In this document: positions 17,032 through 25,418 of the stretch, piece by piece
Position numbering within the stretch: position 1 is the stretch's first letter
How the letters are laid out: each line of letters begins with the position of its first letter
Source of the DNA: Ruoffia sp044336205
Lineage (GTDB): Bacteria; Bacillota; Bacilli; Lactobacillales; Aerococcaceae
NCBI GenBank assembly: GCA_044336205.1
Contig: CP172318.1
Span: 744,001 to 808,000, forward strand
Direction of reading: 5' to 3'
Length of the DNA stretch: 64,000 nucleotides
Position numbers and translations under genes: made by a program
Notes under the pieces: generated by a model
Databases searched by the model: none
The model's input: only the letters and a program-made list of their open reading frames with translations
What the model was told of the DNA's origin: nothing

Positions 17032-17803
17032 TAAAAGAGGTATTGTAATGATTTATGTTTTAATCTTTTTATTGTTTAGCCAACTTTTATACTGGGGAAT
17101 TTTAAAGATTAACCAAATTAATAGTCTTCGTTATAGTGACTTTCAAAGCCACTATCAGGCGAATATTCAAGAAAGTATGACTTTGAACTTGATTCATCAG
17201 CTTGAAAAAGAAAATGTAAATATTTTAGAAAATTTCATTAACGAAAACATTCAAATAAATTATAGGAAAAATAATCATTATAAAGAAGATGAGTGGATAG
17301 AATTATCTCCCAATCATTATCTCTACCTAGTTCAAGGCGATAAAAAAAACACAGCTTTCTTATTTTTTACGGATATATATATGTCATTAGATTTATTAGA
17401 CTTTTGTGTAGACTTTAAGAATCAAACTTGTTATGGGATTATCCAACCGGATAATACATTAAAACGATTTAATCAAGAACAACATACTTATTATAATGTC
17501 AATCGTCTGAATAATGTTACAGTCAATGAACAAATTGACAAAGAATTAGTCAGGATGGGATATCAACAAGTAAATAACACTAATTATAGAACAACTTTAT
17601 TTTGGAATTCCTATTACAATCCGGAATTAAGGGTGGGGACTAATGTGGGAGAAACACTGTATTATCAAGGATATTACCGTTCTGTAATAGAAACGATCTT
17701 GTTCGGAAACAACTTTAATCGTAAGCATGAATTTAAAATTTCTGATAATCGAATCATGATTATTTGGAATACTGTCCAATATGTAAAAGCTGAAGCAAAC
17801 TAA
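17021..17803 (+). CDS. comGG: Last comG-operon gene, ComGG-position membrane-anchored protein (unusually long)
   Basis: The frame overlaps the end of comGF by 11 bases and opens MIVNKRGIVMIYVLIFLLFSQLLYW, one N-terminal membrane helix without the typical prepilin Phe/Glu site, as in ComGG proteins. The remaining 230 residues are hydrophilic, with two cysteines (FCVDFKNQTC) that could form a disulfide outside the cell. At 260 residues it is about twice the usual ComGG length. The name is based on position; I do not recognise the C-terminal part. A start at 17048 is also possible. Confidence 0.6.
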   Translation: MIVNKRGIVMIYVLIFLLFSQLLYWGILKINQINSLRYSDFQSHYQANIQESMTLNLIHQLEKENVNILENFINENIQINYRKNNHYKEDEWIELSPNHYLYLVQGDKKNTAFLFFTDIYMSLDLLDFCVDFKNQTCYGIIQPDNTLKRFNQEQHTYYNVNRLNNVTVNEQIDKELVRMGYQQVNNTNYRTTLFWNSYYNPELRVGTNVGETLYYQGYYRSVIETILFGNNFNRKHEFKISDNRIMIIWNTVQYVKAEAN

Positions 17804-17828
17804 GTCAGTTTAATATTTTTGAAACTTT

Positions 17829-17837
17829 TGTTATAAT
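17829..17837 (+). promoter_or_regulatory. Extended -10 promoter of pepP
   Basis: TGTTATAAT (TG at 17829-17830, TATAAT 17832-17837) lies 32 bases before the pepP start. The -35 region is weak, as expected for extended -10 promoters. Confidence 0.5.
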
Positions 17838-17868
17838 ATGCTCAATGATTTTAGAAAGAAGGCCAATA

Positions 17869-18933
17869 ATGAATAATAGAGTAAATAAATTAAGAAATAT
17901 TATGACAAATGAAGGATGGGATGCTTTCTTGGTGACAACACCTAAGAATGTTCGTTACTTAACGTCTTTCACTGGGAGTGCCGGGAATGTTCTAATCACG
18001 CCTAAAGAATCATTTTTTATTACTGACTTCCGCTATGATGAACAAGCTAAAGAACAAGCTAAAGGCTTTGAAGTAATTATTCATGGTGGGAATATGTATG
18101 CTGAGATGAATGAAATTCTACAAGCTGAAGGAGTTCGATCTGTAGCGATTGAAGCCGATCATATGAATGTTACAACTTATGCTAGATTGAGTGAATTATT
18201 CGAACCTATGCTTGTACAAACTCAAGGAATTATTGAAGAGATTCGGGAAGTAAAAGATGAGGAAGAAATCGAATTAATTCGACAAGCCTATGAAATCACA
18301 GACCAAGCTTTCGAACATATCTTAACCTTTATAAAAGTTGGTGTTAGTGAGATTGAAGTGGCTAATGAGCTTGAACATTTCTTAAAAGAGAAGGGTGCTT
18401 CAGGCATGTCTTTTGATACTATTGTAGCTTCAGGTGTACGCTCATCTATGCCACACGGGGTCGCTTCTGATAAACTGATTGAACACGGTGATATGGTTAC
18501 TTTAGATTTTGGATGTTACTATAATGGATATACTTCAGATATGACTCGTACGATTGCTGTAGGAGAAGTTAATCATGAACTGGAGAAAGTTTATAATATA
18601 GTCTTAGAAGCTCATAACCGTGTAATTGAAATGACTAAAGCAGGTATGACCGGAAAAGAAGTCGACGCTATAGCACGTGATTATATTACTGAACAAGGAT
18701 TCGGTGAGAACTTTGGGCATACAACCGGACATGGAATTGGCTTAGATGTTCATGAAGGACCGGCGGTAGCTTCTAGAAACGATCAACCTTTAGTTGTGAA
18801 TAATATTATTACCGACGAACCAGGTATTTATATCACAGGTTTAGGTGGCGTTCGAATCGAGGATGACTTGCTAGTGATTGAAGATGGTGTAGAAAGCTTA
18901 AATCGCAGTCCAAAAAATTTAATAATTGTATAG
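17869..18933 (+). CDS. pepP: Xaa-Pro aminopeptidase / dipeptidase, M24B family
   Basis: This cytoplasmic metallopeptidase removes an N-terminal residue before proline. The 354 residues have an N-terminal creatinase-like domain (about 1-125) and the pita-bread catalytic domain. Two-metal ligands are visible: D in DFGCYYNGYTSDMTRT (both aspartates), H in HTTGHGIGLDVHE, and E in DEPGIYI and GVRIEDD. GAAGG lies seven bases before ATG 17869; an upstream start at 17845 lacks a ribosome site. The usual neighbour efp is not found after it. Confidence 0.92.
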   Translation: MNNRVNKLRNIMTNEGWDAFLVTTPKNVRYLTSFTGSAGNVLITPKESFFITDFRYDEQAKEQAKGFEVIIHGGNMYAEMNEILQAEGVRSVAIEADHMNVTTYARLSELFEPMLVQTQGIIEEIREVKDEEEIELIRQAYEITDQAFEHILTFIKVGVSEIEVANELEHFLKEKGASGMSFDTIVASGVRSSMPHGVASDKLIEHGDMVTLDFGCYYNGYTSDMTRTIAVGEVNHELEKVYNIVLEAHNRVIEMTKAGMTGKEVDAIARDYITEQGFGENFGHTTGHGIGLDVHEGPAVASRNDQPLVVNNIITDEPGIYITGLGGVRIEDDLLVIEDGVESLNRSPKNLIIV

Positions 18934-18999
18934 CACTTTTTATGAAATTCCGCTACAATTAAGGAAATACCTACAATATTAAAAAATAGGAGGGCTAGT

Positions 19000-19425
19000 A
19001 TGGCTAAAATTACTGAAGTACCATTTGAAAATCAAGCCGATGATAATCTTGGAGAAATTAAGATTACAACAGGTGTCCTTGAATCAATTGCTGCACAAGC
19101 TGCAAGTGAAATTGAAGGAGTTGTATCAAAAGTAACAGGCTTCCAAAAAGAAGTAGGTAACTTCTTAGGGATGGACCGAGATCGAATTAACACTAAAATT
19201 ACAATCGAAGAAGAACAAATCATTGTAAATGTGGAAGTTCGAGTTTTATATGGGTATTCTGTACCAGAAATCGCTATGGCGATTCAAGATAAAGTTAAAG
19301 AACAAATTTTATTTATGACAGATTTAGCTGTTCAAGAAGTGAATGTTCATATTCTATCGGTAGAAACTGAATCATTAGCAGATTATAACGATACTGTAGA
19401 AGAGATTGGTGATGATTTTGACTAA
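19000..19425 (+). CDS. Asp23/Gls24 family envelope stress protein (YqhY-like)
   Basis: A 141-residue protein with the Asp23 signature GEIKITTGVLESIAAQAASEIEGV and the later VRVLYGYSVPEIAMAIQDKV. In B. subtilis the relative YqhY lies next to nusB and is linked with acetyl-CoA carboxylase control; other members sit at the membrane under envelope stress. Here it immediately precedes nusB and overlaps it by 14 bases. AGGAGGG precedes the ATG. The exact role is not fixed by sequence. Confidence 0.9.
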   Translation: MAKITEVPFENQADDNLGEIKITTGVLESIAAQAASEIEGVVSKVTGFQKEVGNFLGMDRDRINTKITIEEEQIIVNVEVRVLYGYSVPEIAMAIQDKVKEQILFMTDLAVQEVNVHILSVETESLADYNDTVEEIGDDFD

Positions 19426-19882
19426 ACAGGTCAGTAAACGACGTGAAGTGCGTCAAATAACTGTTCAAACGTTATATCAAATGATAGAAGCCCATGAAAA
19501 TCTGGATATTAACGATGCGGTTGATTTTGCACTTGAAGCTGGGATTTATCCAGAAGAAGGATATAGTGGTATTGAGAATGAATACTTCTATGAACTTGTA
19601 AAAGGTGTTCTAGATAATGAGGCAGTTTTAGATGAACAAATTAAACCTTACTTAACAGGTTGGAGCCTTAGCGGAATTGCTCGTATAGATTTAATCATTT
19701 TAAGATTGGCATTTTTTGAAATCTTTTTTATGTCTGATGACGAAGTGCCTAACAATGTAGCTGTAAACGAAGCCATCGAGTTAGGAAAATTCTTTAGCGA
19801 CGATAAATCACGACAATTTATTAGCGGGGTATTAGCTAAAGTTTTAGATGATGTAAGTAAGAGCAATAACGATAAAAATTAA
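19412..19882 (+). CDS. nusB: Transcription antitermination protein NusB
   Basis: NusB joins NusE (S10) on boxA RNA to support antitermination in rRNA operons. The 156 residues are helical with family landmarks RREVRQITVQTLYQ, the LTGWSLSGIARIDLIILRLAFFEIFF block and NEAIELGKFFSDDKSRQFISGVLAK. ATG 19412 is preferred, with AGAG seven bases upstream; TTG and GTG codons at 19406 and 19409 are alternatives. A terminator follows. Confidence 0.95.
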   Translation: MILTKQVSKRREVRQITVQTLYQMIEAHENLDINDAVDFALEAGIYPEEGYSGIENEYFYELVKGVLDNEAVLDEQIKPYLTGWSLSGIARIDLIILRLAFFEIFFMSDDEVPNNVAVNEAIELGKFFSDDKSRQFISGVLAKVLDDVSKSNNDKN

Positions 19883-19899
19883 TTTAATAATTAGTGTGA

Positions 19900-19936
19900 C
19901 TGTGGTGAATTGATGTGTCAATTCACCATAGTTTTT
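19900..19936 (+). terminator. Terminator after nusB
   Basis: CTGTGGTGAATTGA (19900-19913) pairs with TCAATTCACCATAG (19918-19931), with one mismatch-like G-U and a four-base loop, followed by TTTTTG. Confidence 0.9.
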
Positions 19937-20023
19937 GTTATATATGAATAAATGGGGAAATTAAGAATTAAATATGAATAATGCTTGTATAAATGCTCGC
20001 TGTCCTAATAATCAATAAAATTA

Positions 20024-20032
20024 TGTTATAAT
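20024..20032 (+). promoter_or_regulatory. Extended -10 promoter of the DUF1002 gene
   Basis: TGTTATAAT (TG at 20024-20025, TATAAT 20027-20032) lies 42 bases before the ATG. No good -35 box is seen. Confidence 0.5.
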
Positions 20033-20074
20033 AAAAATTAGATTAGCAGATTAAATAAATAAGTGAGGTAAATT

Positions 20075-21787
20075 ATGAAGAAAACTTTATTATTAGCTGC
20101 GACAGTAGCTTTAGTTGGTGCACCAATTGCCCAACCTATATTCACATTAACTACAGATGGGATTCAAAGTGTTCAAGCACAAACATCTCAATTAGTTGCA
20201 TTAGGAGGATCTGTAGACCAAGTACAAGCTCAACAAACCCTTCAATTACTTGGTGCTAGTGATGCGGATCCAAGTTCAATCCTATATGTGGATGGAACAA
20301 TTATTAATAAATATTTACAAGACGGATCGACCGCTGATACTATTGTGTACTCAAGTGCATTGATTCAGCCTATGAATGCTGGGTACGGTGTACAAGTTCA
20401 AATTGTCACACCACAAAATATTACCAGCGTTTCAGCAACAACTTATCAAAATGCTGCAATTACTGCTGGAGCAACAAATGCTCAAATTAAAATTGCAACA
20501 GTATCACCCGTAACAGGTGAAGGTGCACTTGCTGGTGTTTATGCTTTATTAGAACAACAAGGTGTAGCAGTAAACCCACAAGACGTTCAAGTAGCACAAA
20601 ATGAAATTACACTTATTAGTGAAATTACACAAAATCAGACAGTTGAAATATCAGATCAACAAATCAACCAAATGATTTCTGAAATTAAGCAAGAAGTAAT
20701 TAACAACAATATTAATGCTGAAAATTCGAATGTAGAAGTTGATAATAGTAAAGAAACTAATATTACTAATATAGTTAATAATGTAACGAATAATTATGGA
20801 ATTACTGACGAAGCCTTACAACAAGAATTAGAAAATTTTGCAGAAGAGTTTGCCAATACTGAAGCAGCTCAATCGGAAGATACAATTAGTCAATTGGAAA
20901 CAAGTATCCAAGAAAATTGGACGGATACATTAACTCAATTGGATGGAGCAGTAAGTCCGGAAGATCTTCTAGCTGCTGAAAAATATGATTTTTCTGATCA
21001 GGAAATTTACCACCCGATCATTCAAGCATTCTCAGATGAACTTTATCGTGTTATTGAAGCAGGAGAGTTTGTAGATTCTTTATATAGTGATACATTTGTA
21101 TTCGAACAAATGAGTCCGCAACTTTCTATAGAAGAGAAATCTGCCTTAAACCAATTAAGAACAGTTATGTACCAGTATGCTGCTAATTTAGATAGTGAGA
21201 TTTCTGCAGAAAACCAACAAGCAGGCTTTACTTCGGTTAAAGATAGTTGGTTGAGTAAAATTCAAAACTTTGAAAACTTGAAACAATCTGATCCTTTTCT
21301 TGCTGAGATTATTACGCGTCTATCTATAGCAAGTGGTCGTGCCCCACAAGTCTATGATTATTCAGCTGTAAGCCAAGAAGGTACAGTAATTACCATTGAG
21401 AACGTATGGAATAATCCAACAGGTCAAAGCGCTGATTTTATAACATTTAATTTTGATGTAGAAACAGACTTAATGACTCAACTAGATGTTGTTTCAAATA
21501 CAGTTGTCGATTTATCTGGGGCTTATGACTTTGCTTCATTATATGGTGTGCCAGTAGATAATAATTATCAAGCAAGCGTAGAAATTCCAGCTGATTATAA
21601 GATTGAGAATTATGTTCCAGAAGAAAGTGAAGAAGTGATTGAGTCTGAGGAGCCAACCGAAGAAGTGTCAACTGAAGAAAACTCTGAAGAGCTACCTACT
21701 GAGGATTCAACTGGGGAAGAACTGATTGAAGAAGAACCGATTGTTGAGGAAGAGGTAACAGAAACAACTGATTCTACTGAATTCTAA
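20075..21787 (+). CDS. Secreted DUF1002 (YpuA-like) protein with acidic C-terminal tail
   Basis: The 570-residue product starts with a signal peptide (MKKTLLLAATVALVGAPIA, cleavage probably after VQA near 36). Residues ~40-190 match the DUF1002 pattern: LGGSVDQVQAQQTL, IVYSSALI, GYGVQVQIVTPQNIT, then ATVSPVTGEGALAGVYALL. A coiled-coil/Asn-rich stretch (about 200-245) and a second folded region follow. The last ~55 residues are rich in Glu, Ser and Thr. There is no LPxTG or membrane anchor, so it is secreted or held by charge. Function of the family is unknown. It has its own promoter and terminator and sits where folD often lies between nusB and xseA. Confidence 0.82.
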   Translation: MKKTLLLAATVALVGAPIAQPIFTLTTDGIQSVQAQTSQLVALGGSVDQVQAQQTLQLLGASDADPSSILYVDGTIINKYLQDGSTADTIVYSSALIQPMNAGYGVQVQIVTPQNITSVSATTYQNAAITAGATNAQIKIATVSPVTGEGALAGVYALLEQQGVAVNPQDVQVAQNEITLISEITQNQTVEISDQQINQMISEIKQEVINNNINAENSNVEVDNSKETNITNIVNNVTNNYGITDEALQQELENFAEEFANTEAAQSEDTISQLETSIQENWTDTLTQLDGAVSPEDLLAAEKYDFSDQEIYHPIIQAFSDELYRVIEAGEFVDSLYSDTFVFEQMSPQLSIEEKSALNQLRTVMYQYAANLDSEISAENQQAGFTSVKDSWLSKIQNFENLKQSDPFLAEIITRLSIASGRAPQVYDYSAVSQEGTVITIENVWNNPTGQSADFITFNFDVETDLMTQLDVVSNTVVDLSGAYDFASLYGVPVDNNYQASVEIPADYKIENYVPEESEEVIESEEPTEEVSTEENSEELPTEDSTGEELIEEEPIVEEEVTETTDSTEF

Positions 21788-21830
21788 AAATAATTCGTAA
21801 AGTTGATTAAAAGCTTTACTGATTTAAAAT

Positions 21831-21901
21831 CCGAATAATTAATTATAGTCATAGATCCAATCGCTCAACTATAATTATTGTTCGGTTTTTTCTATGTTCT
21901 A
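21831..21901 (+). terminator. Terminator after the DUF1002 gene
   Basis: CCGAATAATTAATTATAGT (21831-21849) pairs with ACTATAATTATTGTTCGG (21878-21895) with minor bulges, followed by TTTTTTCT. Confidence 0.88.
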
Positions 21902-21916
21902 CTAATTTAGATTGGA

Positions 21917-21945
21917 TTGTTAGATAGCTGAATTTCGGTTATACT
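21917..21945 (+). promoter_or_regulatory. Promoter of the xseA operon with overlapping inverted repeat
   Basis: TTGTTA (21917-21922), a 17-base spacer and TATACT (21940-21945) form the likely promoter. TTCGGTTAT (21934-21942) overlaps the -10 box and is repeated inverted as ATAACCGAA (21980-21988), which may be an operator. A 17-codon frame at 21991 in the leader has no convincing ribosome site. Confidence 0.5.
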
Positions 21946-22072
21946 AGCTTTACTATAGTAATATGAATTCATGAGGGAGATAACCGAATTATGGATAGAA
22001 AAAACAGACGTTTTTGTTTGAATATTTATATCATAATTTAAATGTTGATGATTAGATTGAAGGTGGGAAGTT

Positions 22073-23452
22073 ATGAGTGAACAAACTCAAGATTATTTAA
22101 CTGTATTAGCATTAACAAAATATATAAAAAGAAAATTTGATGTAGACCCACACTTACAGCGAGTATATGTTGTAGGAGAAGTGTCAAACTTTCGGTTGAG
22201 ACCGAATTCCCATCAATACTTCAGTTTGAAAGATGAAGGGGCAAGAATCAATGCGGTCATGTATAAGTCATCTTTTCAAAAGGTAAACTTTAATATAGAA
22301 GAGGGAATGAAAGTTTTTGTGACAGGACGGATTAGCTTGTATGAACCAACCGGAGCCTATCAAATAGTCATTGATCATATCCAACCTGATGGGATAGGTG
22401 CTTTATATCAACAGTTGGAACAATTAAAGCAAAAATTCCGAGAAGCGGGACTATTTGATCTACCTAAAGCTTTGATTCCGAGATTCCCCCAAAAAATAGC
22501 TGTAGTAACTAGTCCATCAGGTGCAGTTATCCGAGATATTATTACAACGATTAATCGCCGTTATCCAATCGTGGATATAACGGTTATTCCAACCCGAGTG
22601 CAAGGAAAAGAGGCAGCAAAGGAAATTGTTGAATCATTCAACAAGGTTAAGGAACGATCCGATGAGTTCGACACAGTGATTGTTGCTCGTGGAGGGGGTT
22701 CCATCGAGGATTTATGGTGTTTTAATGATGAAGAAGTAGCTAGAGCAATTATAAATTGTTCTATTCCAGTTATTTCCTCAATTGGTCATGAAACGGATAC
22801 GACTTTAGCTGATTTGGTTGCTGATGTCAGAGCAGCAACTCCAACGGCAGCAGCAGAATTAGCAGTGCCCGTTCTAAGCGAGCTATTAGTATATATTAAT
22901 CAGAACCATGAACGATTATTTTATGCAATTAATCAAAAGATTCAATACCTCACTAAGTATTATGATCGCTTTGCCAGTTCATATGTCTTAAAGCAGCCGG
23001 AAAGACTTTACCAGCCTTTTATGCAAAGATTGGACATGGCTATGCAACAATTGGATTATCATCGAGAAGGTTACTTTAGTGAGAATAAAAATAGACTTAA
23101 CATGGTTCAACAAAGACTATACTCGCAACAACCACAAACAATGATTAAACAACTGAATAGAGAGATAGATTCAATGTACAAGCAACTATTGAATTCAATG
23201 AACCAATACCATTCAAACAAACGGTCAAGCTTTGGTAATCTTGTTCAATTACTAGATGCTTATAGTCCCTTAAAAAGTGTACAACGAGGTTACGCTATAG
23301 TAACATTGGATAATGAAATTGTGAAAAATGTTAATCAAGTAAACACTTCAGATACAATCAATGTGAATTTAAGTAATGGTACAATTACTGCAGAGATAAA
23401 ATCAACGACGGATCAAACAATTTTTGATAATATAGAAAAGACAAAGGAGTAA
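22073..23452 (+). CDS. xseA: Exodeoxyribonuclease VII large subunit
   Basis: XseA is the catalytic subunit of a single-strand-specific DNA exonuclease. The 459 residues start with an OB-fold (YVVGEVSNFRLRPNSHQYFSLKDEGA, about 28-53), then the nuclease core with AVVTSPSGAVIRDI, VARGGGSIEDLWCFNDE and SSIGHETDTTLADLVADVRAATPTAAAE, then a long coiled coil, and a QRGYAIVT C-terminal motif. It heads an eight-gene cluster and xseB follows after 3 bases. Confidence 0.96.
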   Translation: MSEQTQDYLTVLALTKYIKRKFDVDPHLQRVYVVGEVSNFRLRPNSHQYFSLKDEGARINAVMYKSSFQKVNFNIEEGMKVFVTGRISLYEPTGAYQIVIDHIQPDGIGALYQQLEQLKQKFREAGLFDLPKALIPRFPQKIAVVTSPSGAVIRDIITTINRRYPIVDITVIPTRVQGKEAAKEIVESFNKVKERSDEFDTVIVARGGGSIEDLWCFNDEEVARAIINCSIPVISSIGHETDTTLADLVADVRAATPTAAAELAVPVLSELLVYINQNHERLFYAINQKIQYLTKYYDRFASSYVLKQPERLYQPFMQRLDMAMQQLDYHREGYFSENKNRLNMVQQRLYSQQPQTMIKQLNREIDSMYKQLLNSMNQYHSNKRSSFGNLVQLLDAYSPLKSVQRGYAIVTLDNEIVKNVNQVNTSDTINVNLSNGTITAEIKSTTDQTIFDNIEKTKE

Positions 23453-23455
23453 AGC

Positions 23456-23689
23456 ATGTCTAAATTAAAACAAGCAGAAAGTTTCGAAGAAGCATTAAAA
23501 GAACTAGAAGAGATTGTAAACCAATTAGAAAAAGGAGACTTAGCCTTAGAAAAAGCTTTAGATTCTTTTCAGCGTGGTATTGAACTTAGTCAATTTTGCC
23601 AAAAAACATTGACGGATGCTGAAGAAACCGTTGTAAAGATGATGACTGAAAAAGGCGATACACCCTTAGATGGAGAGAAAAATCAATGA
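23456..23689 (+). CDS. xseB: Exodeoxyribonuclease VII small subunit
   Basis: A 77-residue helical protein with the family pattern SFEEALKELEEIVNQLEKGDLALEKALDSFQRGIEL. Several copies coat the XseA coiled coil. AAAGGAG precedes the ATG, and its stop codon overlaps the ispA start (ATGA). Confidence 0.95.
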   Translation: MSKLKQAESFEEALKELEEIVNQLEKGDLALEKALDSFQRGIELSQFCQKTLTDAEETVVKMMTEKGDTPLDGEKNQ

Positions 23690-24570
23690 GTAGAAAAGAT
23701 TTAAATGAATTAAGAATTATATTTGAAAACGAACTGGATGAGCATATTCGTGTTCTAGACACCCCGATTGAAATGCTCAAGCCAATGATTTATTCATTAA
23801 AAGGTGGTGGCAAGCGTCTACGCCCATTATTGCTGTTAGCTATATTAAATGCTGATTCATCAAAAAGTATGAAAAAAGGAAGTACAGTCGCGGTAGCACT
23901 AGAGTATATTCATACTTACTCACTTATACATGATGACTTACCTGCGATGGATAATGATGATTTAAGACGTGGCCAACCAACATCACACATTAAGTTTGAT
24001 GAATCAACGGCGATATTAGCTGGGGACGCGTTATTAACCGATGCATTTGGTTTAATTGCAGAAGATGTGAAGTTAAAAAACAAACAGAAAGTTACATTAA
24101 TTTCTCAATTAAGTACGGCTGCAGGATCATATGGAATGGTTGCTGGTCAATTAGGTGATATGCAATCAGAAAATAAAACCATTAGCTTGGAGAAAATGAA
24201 ACAAATTCATGAATATAAAACTGGAAGGCTTTTTGTATTTGCAGCGCAAGCAGCAGCAGTCATTGCAGAATTTAGTGAAGAATTAGAATCATTATTAATT
24301 GATTTTGCGAGTTCATTTGGTATTCTTTACCAAATTCATAATGATTTATTGGACGTGATTGAAGATAGTAAACAATCTGGTAAAGGTCACTCTAGCGATG
24401 AATTCAATAAAAAATCTACTTATCCTAATATTTTAGGGAAAGACCAAGCAATTCAAGCTCTTAATGAAGAACGAGAAGCCGCAGAAGCAATTATTGCCAA
24501 AATCAGTGAAATATCAGGTAAAGATTATAGTATATTAAACTCTTTCTTGGAATTCACTAAATTAAAATAG
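23686..24570 (+). CDS. ispA: Polyprenyl synthetase, geranylgeranyl/farnesyl diphosphate synthase type
   Basis: This enzyme condenses isopentenyl diphosphate with allylic diphosphates to make C15 or C20 precursors of undecaprenol and quinones. The 294 residues show GGGKRLRPLL, the first aspartate-rich motif DDLPAMDNDD (about 84-93) and the downstream GDALLTDAF and KTGRLF blocks. The second motif reads NDLLD rather than the usual DDxxD: its first Asp is Asn. GGAGAG precedes the ATG. It overlaps xseB. The dxs gene often found next to it in other Firmicutes is absent here. Confidence 0.92.
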   Translation: MSRKDLNELRIIFENELDEHIRVLDTPIEMLKPMIYSLKGGGKRLRPLLLLAILNADSSKSMKKGSTVAVALEYIHTYSLIHDDLPAMDNDDLRRGQPTSHIKFDESTAILAGDALLTDAFGLIAEDVKLKNKQKVTLISQLSTAAGSYGMVAGQLGDMQSENKTISLEKMKQIHEYKTGRLFVFAAQAAAVIAEFSEELESLLIDFASSFGILYQIHNDLLDVIEDSKQSGKGHSSDEFNKKSTYPNILGKDQAIQALNEEREAAEAIIAKISEISGKDYSILNSFLEFTKLK

Positions 24571-24578
24571 GTGTTAAA

Positions 24579-25391
24579 ATGAAAAAAGAAAGACTTGATA
24601 AATTAGTCGTACAATCTGGATTAACAGAGACAAGAGAACAAGCTAAGCGACTAATAATGGCTGGGCAAATATATGATGAAAATAATCAGCGATATGACAA
24701 AGCTGGAGAGAAAATCGACATCAATAAAAAGCTTCATATTAAAGGTAAGACTTTACCTTATGTAAGTCGTGGTGGCTTAAAATTAGAAAAAGCGATCAAG
24801 CACTTTAATATTGATATGACTGACCAAGTTTTACTGGATATTGGTGCATCTACCGGAGGCTTTACAGATGCTGCCCTTCAAAACGGGGCTAAGCTAAGTT
24901 ATGCATTAGATGTTGGTTATAATCAGTTGGCTTATAAACTGCGTCAAGATGAACGTGTGGTCGTGATGGAAAGACAAAACTTCAGACACTCAAAACCTGA
25001 AGATTTTACAGAAGGTACACCAACTATTGCGAGTATCGATGTGTCATTTATCTCACTGTCATTAATCCTTCCTCCACTCGTTGATATATTAAAGACAGAA
25101 GGTTCAGCACTTGTTCTTATTAAACCACAATTTGAAGCCGGACCTGAACGCGTAGGCAAAAAAGGAATTATTAAAGACATGGAAATCCATAAAGATGTCC
25201 TCAACGAAGTAATTAATTTTATATGTCAAATCGGCTTTGAAATTGTTGACCTAACTCACTCACCAATTACAGGTGGGGAAGGTAATATTGAATTTTTAGC
25301 TCATTTAAAGAACATGAAAAAACCTAACAATGAAAGTTATAAACTCATCGACGTTGAACAAGTAGTTCAAGGTGCACATGATAATTTCTAA
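24579..25391 (+). CDS. TlyA family rRNA (cytidine-2'-O)-methyltransferase (YqxC-like)
   Basis: A 270-residue protein with an N-terminal S4 RNA-binding domain (KERLDKLVVQSGLTETREQAKRLIMAGQIY) followed by an FtsJ-like methyltransferase domain with the SAM motif LDIGASTGGFTDAAL and the DVSFISL segment. Mycobacterial TlyA methylates 16S and 23S rRNA; older annotation calls it hemolysin A. It lies between ispA and recN, the common Firmicutes order, but argR/ahrC, usually between it and recN, is missing. Confidence 0.92.
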   Translation: MKKERLDKLVVQSGLTETREQAKRLIMAGQIYDENNQRYDKAGEKIDINKKLHIKGKTLPYVSRGGLKLEKAIKHFNIDMTDQVLLDIGASTGGFTDAALQNGAKLSYALDVGYNQLAYKLRQDERVVVMERQNFRHSKPEDFTEGTPTIASIDVSFISLSLILPPLVDILKTEGSALVLIKPQFEAGPERVGKKGIIKDMEIHKDVLNEVINFICQIGFEIVDLTHSPITGGEGNIEFLAHLKNMKKPNNESYKLIDVEQVVQGAHDNF

Positions 25392-25418
25392 TTAAAGTCA
25401 GAATTATTGAGGTGAATT

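Noticed and set aside
21991..22041. 17-codon leader peptide before xseA
   Set aside because: It has an ATG and stop, but GGGAG is about 12 bases away, and there is no codon run or attenuator structure to suggest a leader function.
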